Assembly (NCBI RefSeq): GCF_001748145.1
Contig: NZ_BCQA01000001.1
Location: forward strand, 6,350,501 to 6,414,500
Origin: Bosea sp. BIWAKO-01
GTDB taxonomy: Bacteria; Pseudomonadota; Alphaproteobacteria; Rhizobiales; Beijerinckiaceae
Direction of reading: 5' to 3'
Length of the DNA: 64,000 nucleotides
Below the pieces are notes generated by a model. It was given only the letters and a program-made list of their open reading frames with translations. It ran no database searches and was not told the DNA's origin. Both the position numbers and the translations under genes were made by a program. This document shows positions 1-7,753 of this stretch, one piece after another (position 1 is the first letter of the stretch; every line of letters begins with the position of its first letter).

Positions 1-190
1 TGGCGCGCGCCCAGGTCGGATCTCCCAGGAAGACGCCGTTGAGATACTGGGCGGCGGCCGTAACGACTTCGCCAGTTTCCGGATCGATGCGAATTTCCGT
101 CAGCGCTGCCCCGTTGGCATTGGCTTCGCCGATCTTGATCTGCTTCAGGACGAATTCCAGATCGTGCTGCACCAGCTTGAACATAACCAT
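1..190 (-). CDS. N-terminus of a probable heme-peroxidase family protein (partial)
   Basis: The reading frame begins here and runs off the left edge of the window, so only about 63 residues are visible. They begin MVMFKLVQHDLEFVLKQIKI and continue with an acidic DPETGE stretch and a YLNG segment. From memory, the V/L-Q-x-D-L-x-[FY]-[VI]-L-K-Q-I-K-I-x-E-A opening is typical of large bacterial animal-type heme peroxidases, often with calcium-binding repeats; the catalytic domain lies outside the window. A GGGG-containing stretch abuts the first ATG, so the second ATG (184) is an equally likely start. The family call rests on the N-terminus only. Confidence 0.5.
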   Translation of the reverse strand, partial: MVMFKLVQHDLEFVLKQIKIGEANANGAALTEIRIDPETGEVVTAAAQYLNGVFLGDPTWARA

Positions 191-1555
191 CCCCTTGGAG
201 AAAAACACAGTTTATCGTTCACGAAATCGACATTTCGCGGCATTCAATTCGATTAACCCACCATGTGACGTGGAGTTATTGGCGAGAGATCGTCAGGTAT
301 ATCCTGCAGCCAGAGGATCTGAACTTTTGTCTAGGCCAATCAATTCCAATGGCAGCCGGAACTCAATCGGACGGCACTTCGGTTAGTCACAGGCATGTCG
401 CATGGTCAGCATGATGCATGCCGGCCGAACTGGTCGTTAGAGGACTATGTCGTATGGTAATCGCCGACCAGCGTCTGGCGCGTGCTACAGAGTTTGGTCT
501 AGATGCTGTTCAAGACCTAAGTCCCTGGGATACCGACTAAAGTCCCTGTTAGTTGTCGCATTCCTCCGGACCCGTTCCGAGACCCGACAACTTGCCCGCA
601 GTGAACATCGCCTCCCTCCTCGTCCGACACCGGGAATCCTGACGCGGTCGCAATTGGGCGCCGTTCACAACCTAAAGCCGAAGATCTGTGGGTGCCGTCG
701 TGGAGGGCAGTACGGGGTTCAATCGAGTATGCCATCCAGTCGTGGGGCTTGCCGGTCATTGCATTGAGAAGCACTGTTCCACTCGCGCCTCACCTCGTTG
801 TCATTGACCTCGACGCAACTTGCCTCGCGGAGCCAATGCCAACGGTCGCCGGCGGCCGAATGCGTGCGACGCCTTGCCCTCAGTTGGCGCCGACCGGCCT
901 TTCCGAACAGAGACGTGAAGGGCAGGAATCTCCCCGACAGAGAGGTTCACGAGAGCCGGTTCGGTCCCACTCGCCGCATTCGCAACGATCCAATGGATCC
1001 TGTCACAGCGGATGAGCAGGACCGGGGTTGGCGATGACGACCCGGCGACGGCCGCGCCGGGCAAAAAGACGCTGTTTCGATTTCGCAAAGGCCGTCCCGT
1101 GGTGACGCCGCGCGATCACCGGCCTGGATCGCACGATAGCGTTGGCACCATCATGCCGAGGGGCACGGCGGACGGTCGGTTCCTTGCGGAACCAAATCCA
1201 TTGGCGCGCGTTTATTGGGCAGCCCCGCAGAGCAAGCCCCCATGGCAGGTTCATTCGAACCACGTATCCCCAAGCCGATTGGACCCGGAGTGCCCCCAAC
1301 GGGGGTCGCTCTTTTCCAGGAACTGCGGGCCAGTTGCGATGGGGTCGACTTTGTCAGTGAATTGGCAACGCGGTCAGGCCGCACGCGAGGCTCAGTGGAG
1401 TGGTTCCTGCAGCAGAAGACTGTTATCCCCGCCGGCCTCTTCTGCGCCGCCATCGCTTTGAGAATTTTGCTCGCGACGAAAGCCGAGGCGCGCTTGCGCT
1501 CGACCAAGCTTCGATAGCCTGAAGCTGCCTGGGGCGCTCGTGGTTGCAGAGATGG
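191..1555. other. gene-poor stretch
   Basis: About 1.36 kb in which I recognise no gene. Several short open frames exist on both strands, but they lack recognisable motifs and ribosome sites, and their residue composition (Arg/Ser/Pro-rich) looks like out-of-frame GC-rich DNA. The only ordered element I noticed is the direct repeat described at 515-548. The stretch could hold the promoter region of the peroxidase-like gene or decayed genes. Confidence 0.5.
515..548. promoter_or_regulatory. 21-bp-spaced direct repeat, possible tandem operator
   Basis: Two near-identical 13-mers, ACCTAAGTCCCTG (515-527) and ACTAAAGTCCCTG (536-548), match at 11 of 13 positions and start exactly 21 bp apart. That is two helical turns, so both copies face the same side of the helix, as expected for a dimeric or tandem-binding regulator. 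No recognised gene starts immediately downstream on the plus strand. The function is inferred. Confidence 0.35.
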
Positions 1556-1792
1556 ATGAGGAGAAGGCCCGTGGGTCAATCTTACGCGCGCCGGAATTCG
1601 CCGGCCTTCAACCCGGGGAGCCAGCCCGCGGCGCGGGAACAATTGGTGACGCGAGAGGATGCCCAACAGGGATACGCGCGCGCCATGAAGCTTGGTGACA
1701 CGGAAGCCCTCGCGGGCAACCGCATTGAAGCCGAGCGGCATTATCAGCAGGCCGAGCACTGTCTGCGCTCACTGCACAGACGCGCGGCCTGA
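1556..1792 (+). CDS. small DUF4167-like protein
   Basis: This 78-aa protein has a basic, disordered N-terminus (MRRRPVGQSYARR) and a C-terminal helix reading AGNRIEAERHYQQAEHCLRSL. That helix matches the hallmark of the alphaproteobacterial DUF4167 family, in which a short domain of the form GD-x-AENYLQHAEHYYR follows an Arg/Asn-rich N-terminus. DUF4167 members are usually longer, so this may be a minimal or degenerate paralogue. The ATG at 1556 was preferred over an upstream TTG at 1544 because the MRRRP opening resembles the family start. The function of the family is not known to me; RNA or ribosome association would suit the composition but is inference. Confidence 0.55.
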   Translation: MRRRPVGQSYARRNSPAFNPGSQPAAREQLVTREDAQQGYARAMKLGDTEALAGNRIEAERHYQQAEHCLRSLHRRAA

Positions 1793-1866
1793 GACGGACG
1801 GCCCGCACGCCAAAGACATACGCCTGCCTCGTTTCGGGATCGCCGCACGTCCAGGAGGGCCGCACA

Positions 1867-2055
1867 ATGCCTGAAAACACGTCCAAACAGAGGCTCGATG
1901 ACCAGATTGCGCTCGCCCGAAGGACCATCGCCGATCTGATGGAGCGTGCCACCGCGACCTCTGGATCTGGCGCGGAAGAGGCCATCGCGAACAGGATCAA
2001 CGACCAACAGGACCTGCTGACCAAGCTGATGAACGAGCGCGAAGCGATGGGGTAG
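1867..2055 (+). CDS. small helical protein of unknown function
   Basis: This encodes a 62-aa acidic, largely helical protein beginning MPENTSKQRLDDQIALARRT. A near-perfect Shine-Dalgarno, AGGAGG, lies about 8 bases upstream of the ATG, which strongly supports real translation. The heptad-like pattern of Leu/Ile (DQIALARRTIADLMERA, then NDQQDLLTKLMNERE) suggests a short coiled coil interrupted by a Ser/Gly/Ala hinge. I do not recognise a family. It lies 74 bp after the DUF4167-like gene and may be co-transcribed with it. Confidence 0.65.
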   Translation: MPENTSKQRLDDQIALARRTIADLMERATATSGSGAEEAIANRINDQQDLLTKLMNEREAMG

Positions 2056-2138
2056 AGGGGGACCGGGCCCGATGCGGCGGCATCACGGAGCGCCCCCTAC
2101 TCTCGTGCCGACTTTCGCAATCCAAACGAGGGGGGAAC

Positions 2139-2591
2139 ATGCGCGGGCTGTTGATCACCGGGTTGATGCTGGTCGCGGGGCAGGCCGCCGCCGCCAATTT
2201 CGGAGTATCGGTAGAAGAGTTTGTCGCCGGCGTCGTCGGGCGCGCGGAGTTGGGCCTTCGTGATCGCGGTTGCAGGCCTGAGTTTTGCGCTGTGTCCGAT
2301 CGTTCGGAAAAGCGTTGGCTCTACATCCAGCGGGACCGCAGAAATGTTGTCACCCAGATATTGTTCGAAGTCCCTGCAAGCGCCTGGTCGGAGAGCGCTG
2401 CGATCCTTGACGTGGTCCAAAGCGGATTACTGATCCCGCATCTGAACAGGATCGCGGATACCGACATCACCAGAACGGCCAAAACCCTTCCCGGCGTTGG
2501 GGTATCTGTTCGCGGTCGAGCCATTATCTGCTCGGCGTTGGTGCGGAAAATCAAACCGGAAACTGTGTTGGGCGCTTGCAGGCCAAGCTAG
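2139..2591 (+). CDS. exported protein of unknown function
   Basis: This 150-aa protein begins with a classical signal peptide, MRGLLITGLMLVAGQAAAA, with probable cleavage after AAA, so it is predicted to be periplasmic. The start is supported by a GGGGGGAA ribosome site about 3-8 bases upstream. The mature part has two early cysteines (RDRGCRPEFC) and two later ones (IICSAL, LGACRPS), so disulfides are possible. I recognise no domain. It is co-directional with the two preceding small genes. Confidence 0.6.
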   Translation: MRGLLITGLMLVAGQAAAANFGVSVEEFVAGVVGRAELGLRDRGCRPEFCAVSDRSEKRWLYIQRDRRNVVTQILFEVPASAWSESAAILDVVQSGLLIPHLNRIADTDITRTAKTLPGVGVSVRGRAIICSALVRKIKPETVLGACRPS

Positions 2592-2771
2592 TCGCGACCG
2601 CAGGGTCGCCGGGTCTTGCCATTTGGCGCCAATCGCTTCGCATTCCTCCGATCCCGTAGGGGAAGGCGCCCCGGCCGAGCACGGCAATGTCTGCGAGATC
2701 GCCCGCTTCTTCCGCGTCACGGCGGAGAACGCCATGGTGCGTGAGGCGAATCCGCCGCAGTTGGACGTGGT

Positions 2772-3665
2772 CTATCCCTGATCCTTGAGGAGACGCTCGA
2801 CGCAGGTCGCCAGCGAGCCGCGCCATGGGGGAAGCGTAACGCCGTGCCGCGCGGCGAGCTTCCCACAGTCGAGCCGTGAATTGGCCGGCCTCTGCGCTGG
2901 CGTCGGGTAATCCGTCGTGGCGATGCGCTTGACCGCGACCGGCTTGCCGCCGAGCCGCTCCCGGTCTGCGAAGATCGCCTCGGCGACATCGGCCCAGGCC
3001 GCCTCGCCCGCAGCGCTCATGTGAAAGATGCCGCGCAGCGTCTCGTCCTGGGGGCGGGCGACCAGATTGCGCGCCACCGCCAGGACGGCGTCGGCAATGT
3101 CGAGCGCGCTGGTCGGGCAGCCATGCTGGTCCGCGACCACACCGACCTCGTCGCTCGTTTCGGCCAGGCGCAGCATGGTCTTGACGAAATTCTTGCCGAA
3201 GGGGCTGTAGATCCAGGCCGTGCGCAGGATCGCGTGGTTGTCCGAGGCGGCCGCGACGGCCCGCTCGCCGGCCAGCTTGCTGGCACCATAGGCTGAGATC
3301 GGCCCGGTCGCGTCGTCCTCGCGATAGGGCCGGTCGAGCGCCCCGTCGAAGACGTAGTCGGTCGAGATCTGGATGACGGGGACGCCAAGTGCGGCAGCCG
3401 CGCGCGCCGCTTCACCAGCCGCCTCGCCGTTGACGCGCATGGCGAGGTCGGGTTCGCTCTCAGCCTGGTCCACCGCCGTATAGGCTGCCGCATTGACGAT
3501 GACATGGGGCCTGGCTGCGCGCAGCGCTGGCGCGATCATTTTGGGGATGGCGAGATCCAGATCCGGGCGGCGGAGCGCGACGACTTCAACACCGGCCGGC
3601 ACGCGCTCCAGCATGGCGCGGACGACCTGGCCGGTCCAACCGGTGACGACGATGCGCAGACCCAT
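2772..3665 (-). CDS. rfbD: dTDP-4-dehydrorhamnose reductase
   Basis: RfbD/RmlD performs the last step of dTDP-L-rhamnose synthesis, NAD(P)H-dependent reduction of dTDP-4-dehydro-L-rhamnose in the cytosol. The 297-aa length is normal. Visible features are an N-terminal Rossmann segment (IVVTGWTGQVV, a slightly altered GxxGxxG), the NAAAYTAVDQAE segment, STDYVFDG, and the SDR catalytic pair in YGASK. The other rhamnose genes (rfbA, rfbB, rfbC) are not nearby. Its start codon overlaps the stop of an upstream 53-aa gene (TGATG), which suggests translational coupling. The SDR family is broad, but the motif order fits RmlD well. Confidence 0.88.
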   Translation of the reverse strand: MGLRIVVTGWTGQVVRAMLERVPAGVEVVALRRPDLDLAIPKMIAPALRAARPHVIVNAAAYTAVDQAESEPDLAMRVNGEAAGEAARAAAALGVPVIQISTDYVFDGALDRPYREDDATGPISAYGASKLAGERAVAAASDNHAILRTAWIYSPFGKNFVKTMLRLAETSDEVGVVADQHGCPTSALDIADAVLAVARNLVARPQDETLRGIFHMSAAGEAAWADVAEAIFADRERLGGKPVAVKRIATTDYPTPAQRPANSRLDCGKLAARHGVTLPPWRGSLATCVERLLKDQG

Positions 3666-3826
3666 CAGTCGAAAAACCGCAGTGGCGAAAGCATGAGAGG
3701 CATGCGGTCCATCGCACCAATAACGCGATCCAGCGCGTCAAACATCCGCTGCTCCTGTTCGCTCAGCCAACCTTCGTCGACGCTTTGCCAGCCCCCATCG
3801 TCACTCCGGTCAATTTGCCAGTTCAC
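3665..3826 (-). CDS. 53-aa protein coupled to rfbD
   Basis: This short frame opens with GTG and reads NWQIDRSDDGGWQSVDEGWL, ending in LMLSPLRFFD. Its TGA stop overlaps the ATG of rfbD by one base (TGATG), the arrangement seen in coupled genes, and its Trp/Asp-rich composition does not look like a random GC-rich frame. A second in-frame GTG 15 bases upstream is an alternative start, and an in-frame TAA lies just before that. No family is recognised. The context suggests expression together with rfbD and perhaps with the exonuclease gene upstream. Confidence 0.5.
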   Translation of the reverse strand: MNWQIDRSDDGGWQSVDEGWLSEQEQRMFDALDRVIGAMDRMPLMLSPLRFFD

Positions 3827-3905
3827 GATCGAAAATCCCACCCCACCTGGGCAAACTTACCCACCTATCCGCACACCCGTCGCAAACCAGGCCGACTATG
3901 AGGCA

Positions 3906-4598
3906 TTAGAACTTAGACGGCATCGGCTGCGGCGACAGCGCGGCTGATGCAGGCTTCCAGTGCGATTTTGTGTCAGGGCTATCTACCGCAGCCAGCCAGT
4001 CGCGCGCTTCTGCAATCCGGACACGTTGCAGCCGGTGCAGCACGTCGTGATTGAAATGCTCGGCGCGACAATGAGAGCGTGCGTCTGCGCAGATGCGATC
4101 GAACAGGTGCGAGGTCACGAACGTATCTGCACTCGCTCGATGGAGCCGTCCAGGGAACGAAATGCCCATCTCTTCGATGAGGCTGCCCAATCGATAACTT
4201 TTGCGGCCCGGAAACATGCGCCGAGCCAACAGCATGGTGCAAAGAGTACGCACGGGCCGCCCCTCAAGGTACTCACTCGCCTCATGCTCGTAAAATTTTC
4301 GATCGAAGCCCGCATTGTGGCAAACGATGGGCGATGATCCAATGAAGGACGCTAGCTGACGCATCGCTACAGCCGAGGTCGGTGCGCCGTTCAGCATCGC
4401 AGTGGTTATGCCGGTGATCTGAGTTATCTCCGCAGGGACGCGAACGCCAGGATCGACGAAGGTGAGTAACTCGTGGCCTACTCGACCATCCAGCACTTCG
4501 CGGGCCGACACTTCAATAACCCGAGCCCCCATGCTTGGGCTTAGGCCAGTTGTCTCGAAGTCGAGCACGACAAAGCGTCCGCCGGGGATGCTGTTCAA
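3906..4598 (-). CDS. DnaQ-like 3'-5' exonuclease
   Basis: This 230-aa protein is a DEDDh exonuclease related to the epsilon subunit of DNA polymerase III. The three exonuclease motifs are intact: ExoI is VVLDFETTG (Asp13 and Glu15), ExoII is VCHNAGFDRKF, and ExoIII is HRASADT. These residues bind two metal ions and cleave 3' ends of DNA or RNA. It has no polymerase or helicase domain. The last 60 or so residues, rich in His and Arg, are unlike true epsilon, so it is more likely an accessory exonuclease than the replicative proofreader. It lies upstream of the 53-aa gene and rfbD on the same strand. Confidence 0.85.
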   Translation of the reverse strand: MNSIPGGRFVVLDFETTGLSPSMGARVIEVSAREVLDGRVGHELLTFVDPGVRVPAEITQITGITTAMLNGAPTSAVAMRQLASFIGSSPIVCHNAGFDRKFYEHEASEYLEGRPVRTLCTMLLARRMFPGRKSYRLGSLIEEMGISFPGRLHRASADTFVTSHLFDRICADARSHCRAEHFNHDVLHRLQRVRIAEARDWLAAVDSPDTKSHWKPASAALSPQPMPSKF

Positions 4599-4751
4599 GA
4601 TTGCGACTCCTGGCGCCTGCTTCGTTGATTCGAAGACAGGATATCATTCAGTGATGTTCGGTCGCGCCTGGAGTCCTCGGACATTCGGGCCAGGGACGCC
4701 AAGCGAACGGGGCAGCTCGCCGACCGTGTAATCCGCAGGCCGGTCAGGGAG

Positions 4752-5010
4752 CCTTCTGCGCCATCATCTGGATCAGGTCGACGAGATGCGGATTGCCGCA
4801 GGCGGCAAAGAGCGCCTCGTGAAACGCCATATTGGCGCGGAAGGCGGCGCGCGCATCGCCCTCCCCGACCGCCGCCGCATGTCCGCCCTGAATCGTCTTC
4901 AGCCGTGACAGGGTCTCGGGCCCGGCCGGCAGCGCAATCTGCTCAGCCGCCAAGGTCTCCAGCGCCTCACGCACCGAATAGATCTGGCGCACCTCTTGCG
5001 GCTCCAGCAG
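4752..5010 (-). pseudogene. fragment of a GntR/FCD regulator gene
   Basis: This 259-bp stretch is a colinear, gap-free copy of positions 9503-9761 inside the intact GntR gene in this window. The translated parts agree at 75 of 86 residues by my count (LLEPQEVRQIYSVREALETL at the start, LIQMMAQK at the end). It covers only the first part of the FCD ligand domain. The winged-helix DNA-binding domain and the C-terminus are missing, and similarity stops sharply at both ends. It is therefore a partial duplicate or the remnant of a paralogue, not a working regulator. Confidence 0.8.
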
Positions 5011-5188
5011 TCTCCACCGAGGGCGAGAGCGAGCGCGGCTCCGAATTCCGCAGCATCGCGGGCCCCAACGGCGAATGCGACGCGGCCTGGAAGACGACCG
5101 CACGCGAGACACAGCGCGAATATCTGTCGGTTAAAGCGTATCGCGAACGTTCAGATTCGCTCCATACGCCTTGGGTCCTTGTTCTTGC

Positions 5189-5231
5189 GCATGTCATCCC
5201 GAAAGCGGTTCCCACGTTCGGGATGACATGC
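5189..5231. repeat. 15-bp perfect inverted repeat (hairpin)
   Basis: Arms at 5189-5203 and 5217-5231 are perfect complements over 15 bp (GCATGTCATCCCGAA and its reverse complement) around a 13-base loop. It sits right after the stop of the minus-strand Lrp-type gene, so it could act as its terminator, though no T-run follows. The sequence style is that of dispersed extragenic palindromes. Confidence 0.6.
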
Positions 5232-5232
5232 T

Positions 5233-6219
5233 CTAGCTGGTTGCGGGCCGAGCAATGCCGCAGCGCTTGTGTGCGCGCATCACCACGCTGACGTCGCTGT
5301 TGAGAACGCCTTCCAATGCGCCGAGCTGGCGCGTCACAACATCCCACAGGTGAAGGCTGTCGCGGCACAGGACGTGCCAGAAAAGCTGAGAAGCACCGCT
5401 TGTCCCGAACAGGCAGCGCGTGTGCGGGTCGAGCGCCAGCTGTCCCGCGAGGGCTTCCACTGCTTGCGGCCGTGCCTGGATTGCGATCAGCGCTTCAACC
5501 GGAAAGCCCACCAGCGCGGGCTCGACCTCCACACGGAAACTCAGCGCGCGACGGTCTATCAGGCTCTGCAGCATCCGATGCGCGGTCGGTTCGCTCACAC
5601 CGGCTTGCGTCGCCAGTTCGGCCAGGTTCGCCCGGCCGTCGCGCATAAGATGGGCTGTCATCGCCTGCTCCTGCGGGCTCAACACTGAAGGTTGACTGAG
5701 CGGGACAAGATCCGCTCCCGCGTTCGGGCAGGCCTGAATGCGCCATTGGCCTGCGCGCCTGAATGGCCGCAGCACCAGCCGGGCTTCGACATGTTCGACG
5801 CCATGGATCGAAGGCAACAGGCGGGTGACCACGTCCGGCATATCGGCGGCGTCGGCAAGCGTGAGCTCAGCCATCAGGTCGGCCGAGCCGGCAAGCGTCA
5901 CCACCAGTTGGCAAGTGTCTAATCGCGACAAGTGTTCCGCCACATCGGAAACGCAGCCTGACCGACAGCGAACCCAGGCATGCAGGACCACGCCTCGTCC
6001 GATAACCAGGGGATCGGGTTCGGCGATGACGCGCAAGGCATCGGCGTCCATCAGGCGCTTGATCCGACGCGCGACGGTGCGCTGTGCGATTCCCGACACC
6101 GCCTCGAGCTCGCGCCAGGACGCGCGTGGGTGGGCCTGCAATGCGATCAGGCAGGCGAGATCCGTCTGATCCATGGGCGAGACATGAGAGCCAAGCATCG
6201 ATGCAACCATATAATTCAT
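5233..6219 (-). CDS. Lrp/AsnC-type regulator with two HTH-effector units
   Basis: This 328-aa protein is about twice the length of ordinary Lrp/AsnC regulators and contains two tandem units. Unit 1 starts at MDQTDLACLIALQAHPRASW with the recognition helix QRTVARRIKRL. Unit 2 starts at LSPQEQAMTAHLMRDGRANL with EPTAHRMLQSL. Each is followed by an alpha-beta effector segment. Such double regulators usually control a divergent transport or catabolic gene, and here an MHS transporter lies back-to-back. The start at 6219 (MNYMVASM) has a weak GGATG site; MDQTD at 6174 is an alternative, and starts further upstream would intrude on the shared promoter. Confidence 0.8.
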   Translation of the reverse strand: MNYMVASMLGSHVSPMDQTDLACLIALQAHPRASWRELEAVSGIAQRTVARRIKRLMDADALRVIAEPDPLVIGRGVVLHAWVRCRSGCVSDVAEHLSRLDTCQLVVTLAGSADLMAELTLADAADMPDVVTRLLPSIHGVEHVEARLVLRPFRRAGQWRIQACPNAGADLVPLSQPSVLSPQEQAMTAHLMRDGRANLAELATQAGVSEPTAHRMLQSLIDRRALSFRVEVEPALVGFPVEALIAIQARPQAVEALAGQLALDPHTRCLFGTSGASQLFWHVLCRDSLHLWDVVTRQLGALEGVLNSDVSVVMRAHKRCGIARPATS

Positions 6220-6294
6220 AGCCACATCCAATGTTGACCGAAAAATGAAAAATAGATAGGCGACATGACGATAAACTAACAATTGGAGGATTTA

Positions 6295-7590
6295 ATGAAC
6301 CAGACCATGCGCGATGCAGGAGGGACGACCGTGACACAGGCATCGCCCATGCGCACAGTTCTCGCCGGCAGCGTCGGCAATGCGGTGGAATGGTTCGACT
6401 GGACCATCTACGCCTCCTTTGCGATCTTCTTCTCCAGACAGTTCTTTCCCGAAGGCAACGAAACCACAGCCCTTCTAGCTGCCTTCGGCATCTTCGCCGT
6501 GGGTTTCTTCATGCGCCCGGTGGGCGGCTGGCTCATCGGCATTTTTTCGGACCGCTACGGCCGCAAGGCCGCCCTGGCACTCACCATTCTTATGATGGCC
6601 GGCGGTTCGCTCATCATCGGCCTCACCCCCACCTATGCAACCATCGGCCTCGCCGCTCCTCTGCTGCTCACGGCCGCACGTCTGATTCAAGGCCTGTCGC
6701 TGGGCGGCGAATACGCTTCCGCCACGACCTACCTTACCGAGATGGCGCCCGACAATCGCCGCGGGTTCTATTCCAGCTTCCTGTTCTTCAGCGCGGCGGC
6801 CGGCATTCTCGCCGCCTCTTCCATCGGCTGGCTCCTGACGTCCACCCTCTCGCCTGAGGACATGAATGCCTGGGGCTGGCGCATTCCCTTCCTGGTCGGG
6901 GCTTTGGGCGGTGTCGTAGGCATGTGGATCAGGCGCTCCGCTCCTGAGACGGAAACGTTCTCGAAGAGCAAAAAGAGCGGCGTCGAGAAACAGCCGCTGC
7001 GCACGCTCATGCGTCAGCATCCGCGTGAGGTGCTGCGCATCGTCGGCTTCTCCGTGCTGACAACCTTCGCGTTCTATCTTTTCGTTGCCTACGTCCCCAC
7101 CTACGCGATCCGCCACGTCAATGCAGATCCGAAGACCGCATTTGCAGCAAACACCGTGGCCCTCATCGTCTTCATGGTCGTCCAGCCGCTGTTCGGCATG
7201 CTGTCCGACCGTATCGGGCGCAAGCCTCAGCTCATCGTGTTCGCAGCGGGCTACCTGATCTTCTTCTATCCGCTGATGACGTCGATGGGCCCTTCCTTCG
7301 GTTCGATCCTGGCCGTGGAGCTCTTCGGGCTCGTGCTCTACGCCATGTACACCGCTATCGGACCGGCGATCATGGCCGAGCAGTTCCCGACCAGCGTTCG
7401 CGCCGTCGGTATCGGGGCACCCTACAATCTGGTCGTTGCCCTGTTGGGCGGCACCACGCCCTATCTGCTGACCTGGCTCCAGGCCAACGGCATGGAGAAA
7501 TGGTTCTTCTACTATGTGCTGGCCGGCGCGGTGATCACCCTGATCACCTTCATCCGGATGCCGGAGACGGCGGGACAGCCTCTGAAATAG
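6295..7590 (+). CDS. MHS-family major facilitator transporter
   Basis: This 431-aa protein has about 12 hydrophobic segments and the sugar/MHS signature: GNAVEWFDWTIYASFAIFFS in helix 1, IGIFSDRYGRK in the first cytoplasmic loop, LSLGGEYASA, and a second loop LSDRIGRKP. MHS members are proton symporters for organic acids, betaines and related metabolites; the substrate here is unknown. The ATG at 6295 follows an excellent TTGGAGG site. The gene is divergent from the Lrp-type regulator and 163 bp upstream of an amidase, so uptake followed by amide hydrolysis is a plausible joint role. Confidence 0.88.
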   Translation: MNQTMRDAGGTTVTQASPMRTVLAGSVGNAVEWFDWTIYASFAIFFSRQFFPEGNETTALLAAFGIFAVGFFMRPVGGWLIGIFSDRYGRKAALALTILMMAGGSLIIGLTPTYATIGLAAPLLLTAARLIQGLSLGGEYASATTYLTEMAPDNRRGFYSSFLFFSAAAGILAASSIGWLLTSTLSPEDMNAWGWRIPFLVGALGGVVGMWIRRSAPETETFSKSKKSGVEKQPLRTLMRQHPREVLRIVGFSVLTTFAFYLFVAYVPTYAIRHVNADPKTAFAANTVALIVFMVVQPLFGMLSDRIGRKPQLIVFAAGYLIFFYPLMTSMGPSFGSILAVELFGLVLYAMYTAIGPAIMAEQFPTSVRAVGIGAPYNLVVALLGGTTPYLLTWLQANGMEKWFFYYVLAGAVITLITFIRMPETAGQPLK

Positions 7591-7596
7591 TGCCTG

Positions 7597-7658
7597 CGGG
7601 CGCACCTGCTTCGGCAAGTACCTGCTTCGGCAAGTACCTGCTTCGGCAAGTGCGCCCG
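7597..7658. repeat. triple 16-bp tandem repeat inside an inverted repeat
   Basis: Three consecutive identical copies of ACCTGCTTCGGCAAGT fill 7604-7651 and are bracketed by the 8-bp arms CGGGCGCA (7597-7604) and TGCGCCCG (7651-7658). The block begins six bases after the transporter stop codon and precedes the amidase gene. It may act as a weak terminator or an mRNA-stability element between the two. Copy number could vary by slippage. Confidence 0.7.
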
Positions 7659-7753
7659 TACCCTTGGCCCCTGATCCTGGGCCACGGCATCATCCATGGC
7701 ACGGGGCCAGTCGGAAACACGGCAGGCTCCAAAGGCCGCTTTCAAGAAGAGCC

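Noticed and set aside
51-386. 115-codon plus-strand frame at the left edge
   Set aside because: It is antisense to the peroxidase-like N-terminus, and the part beyond it is not protein-like.
692-1759. Several overlapping 70-200 codon frames on both strands in the left gene-poor region
   Set aside because: None has a convincing ribosome site, conserved motif or natural composition; they end and start at random relative to each other.
2592-2771. Plus-strand frame ending in a natural-looking ARFFRVTAENAMVREANPP stretch
   Set aside because: The stretch is short, has no start signal of its own, and I could not link it to a family. It might be a gene remnant but is too weak to list.
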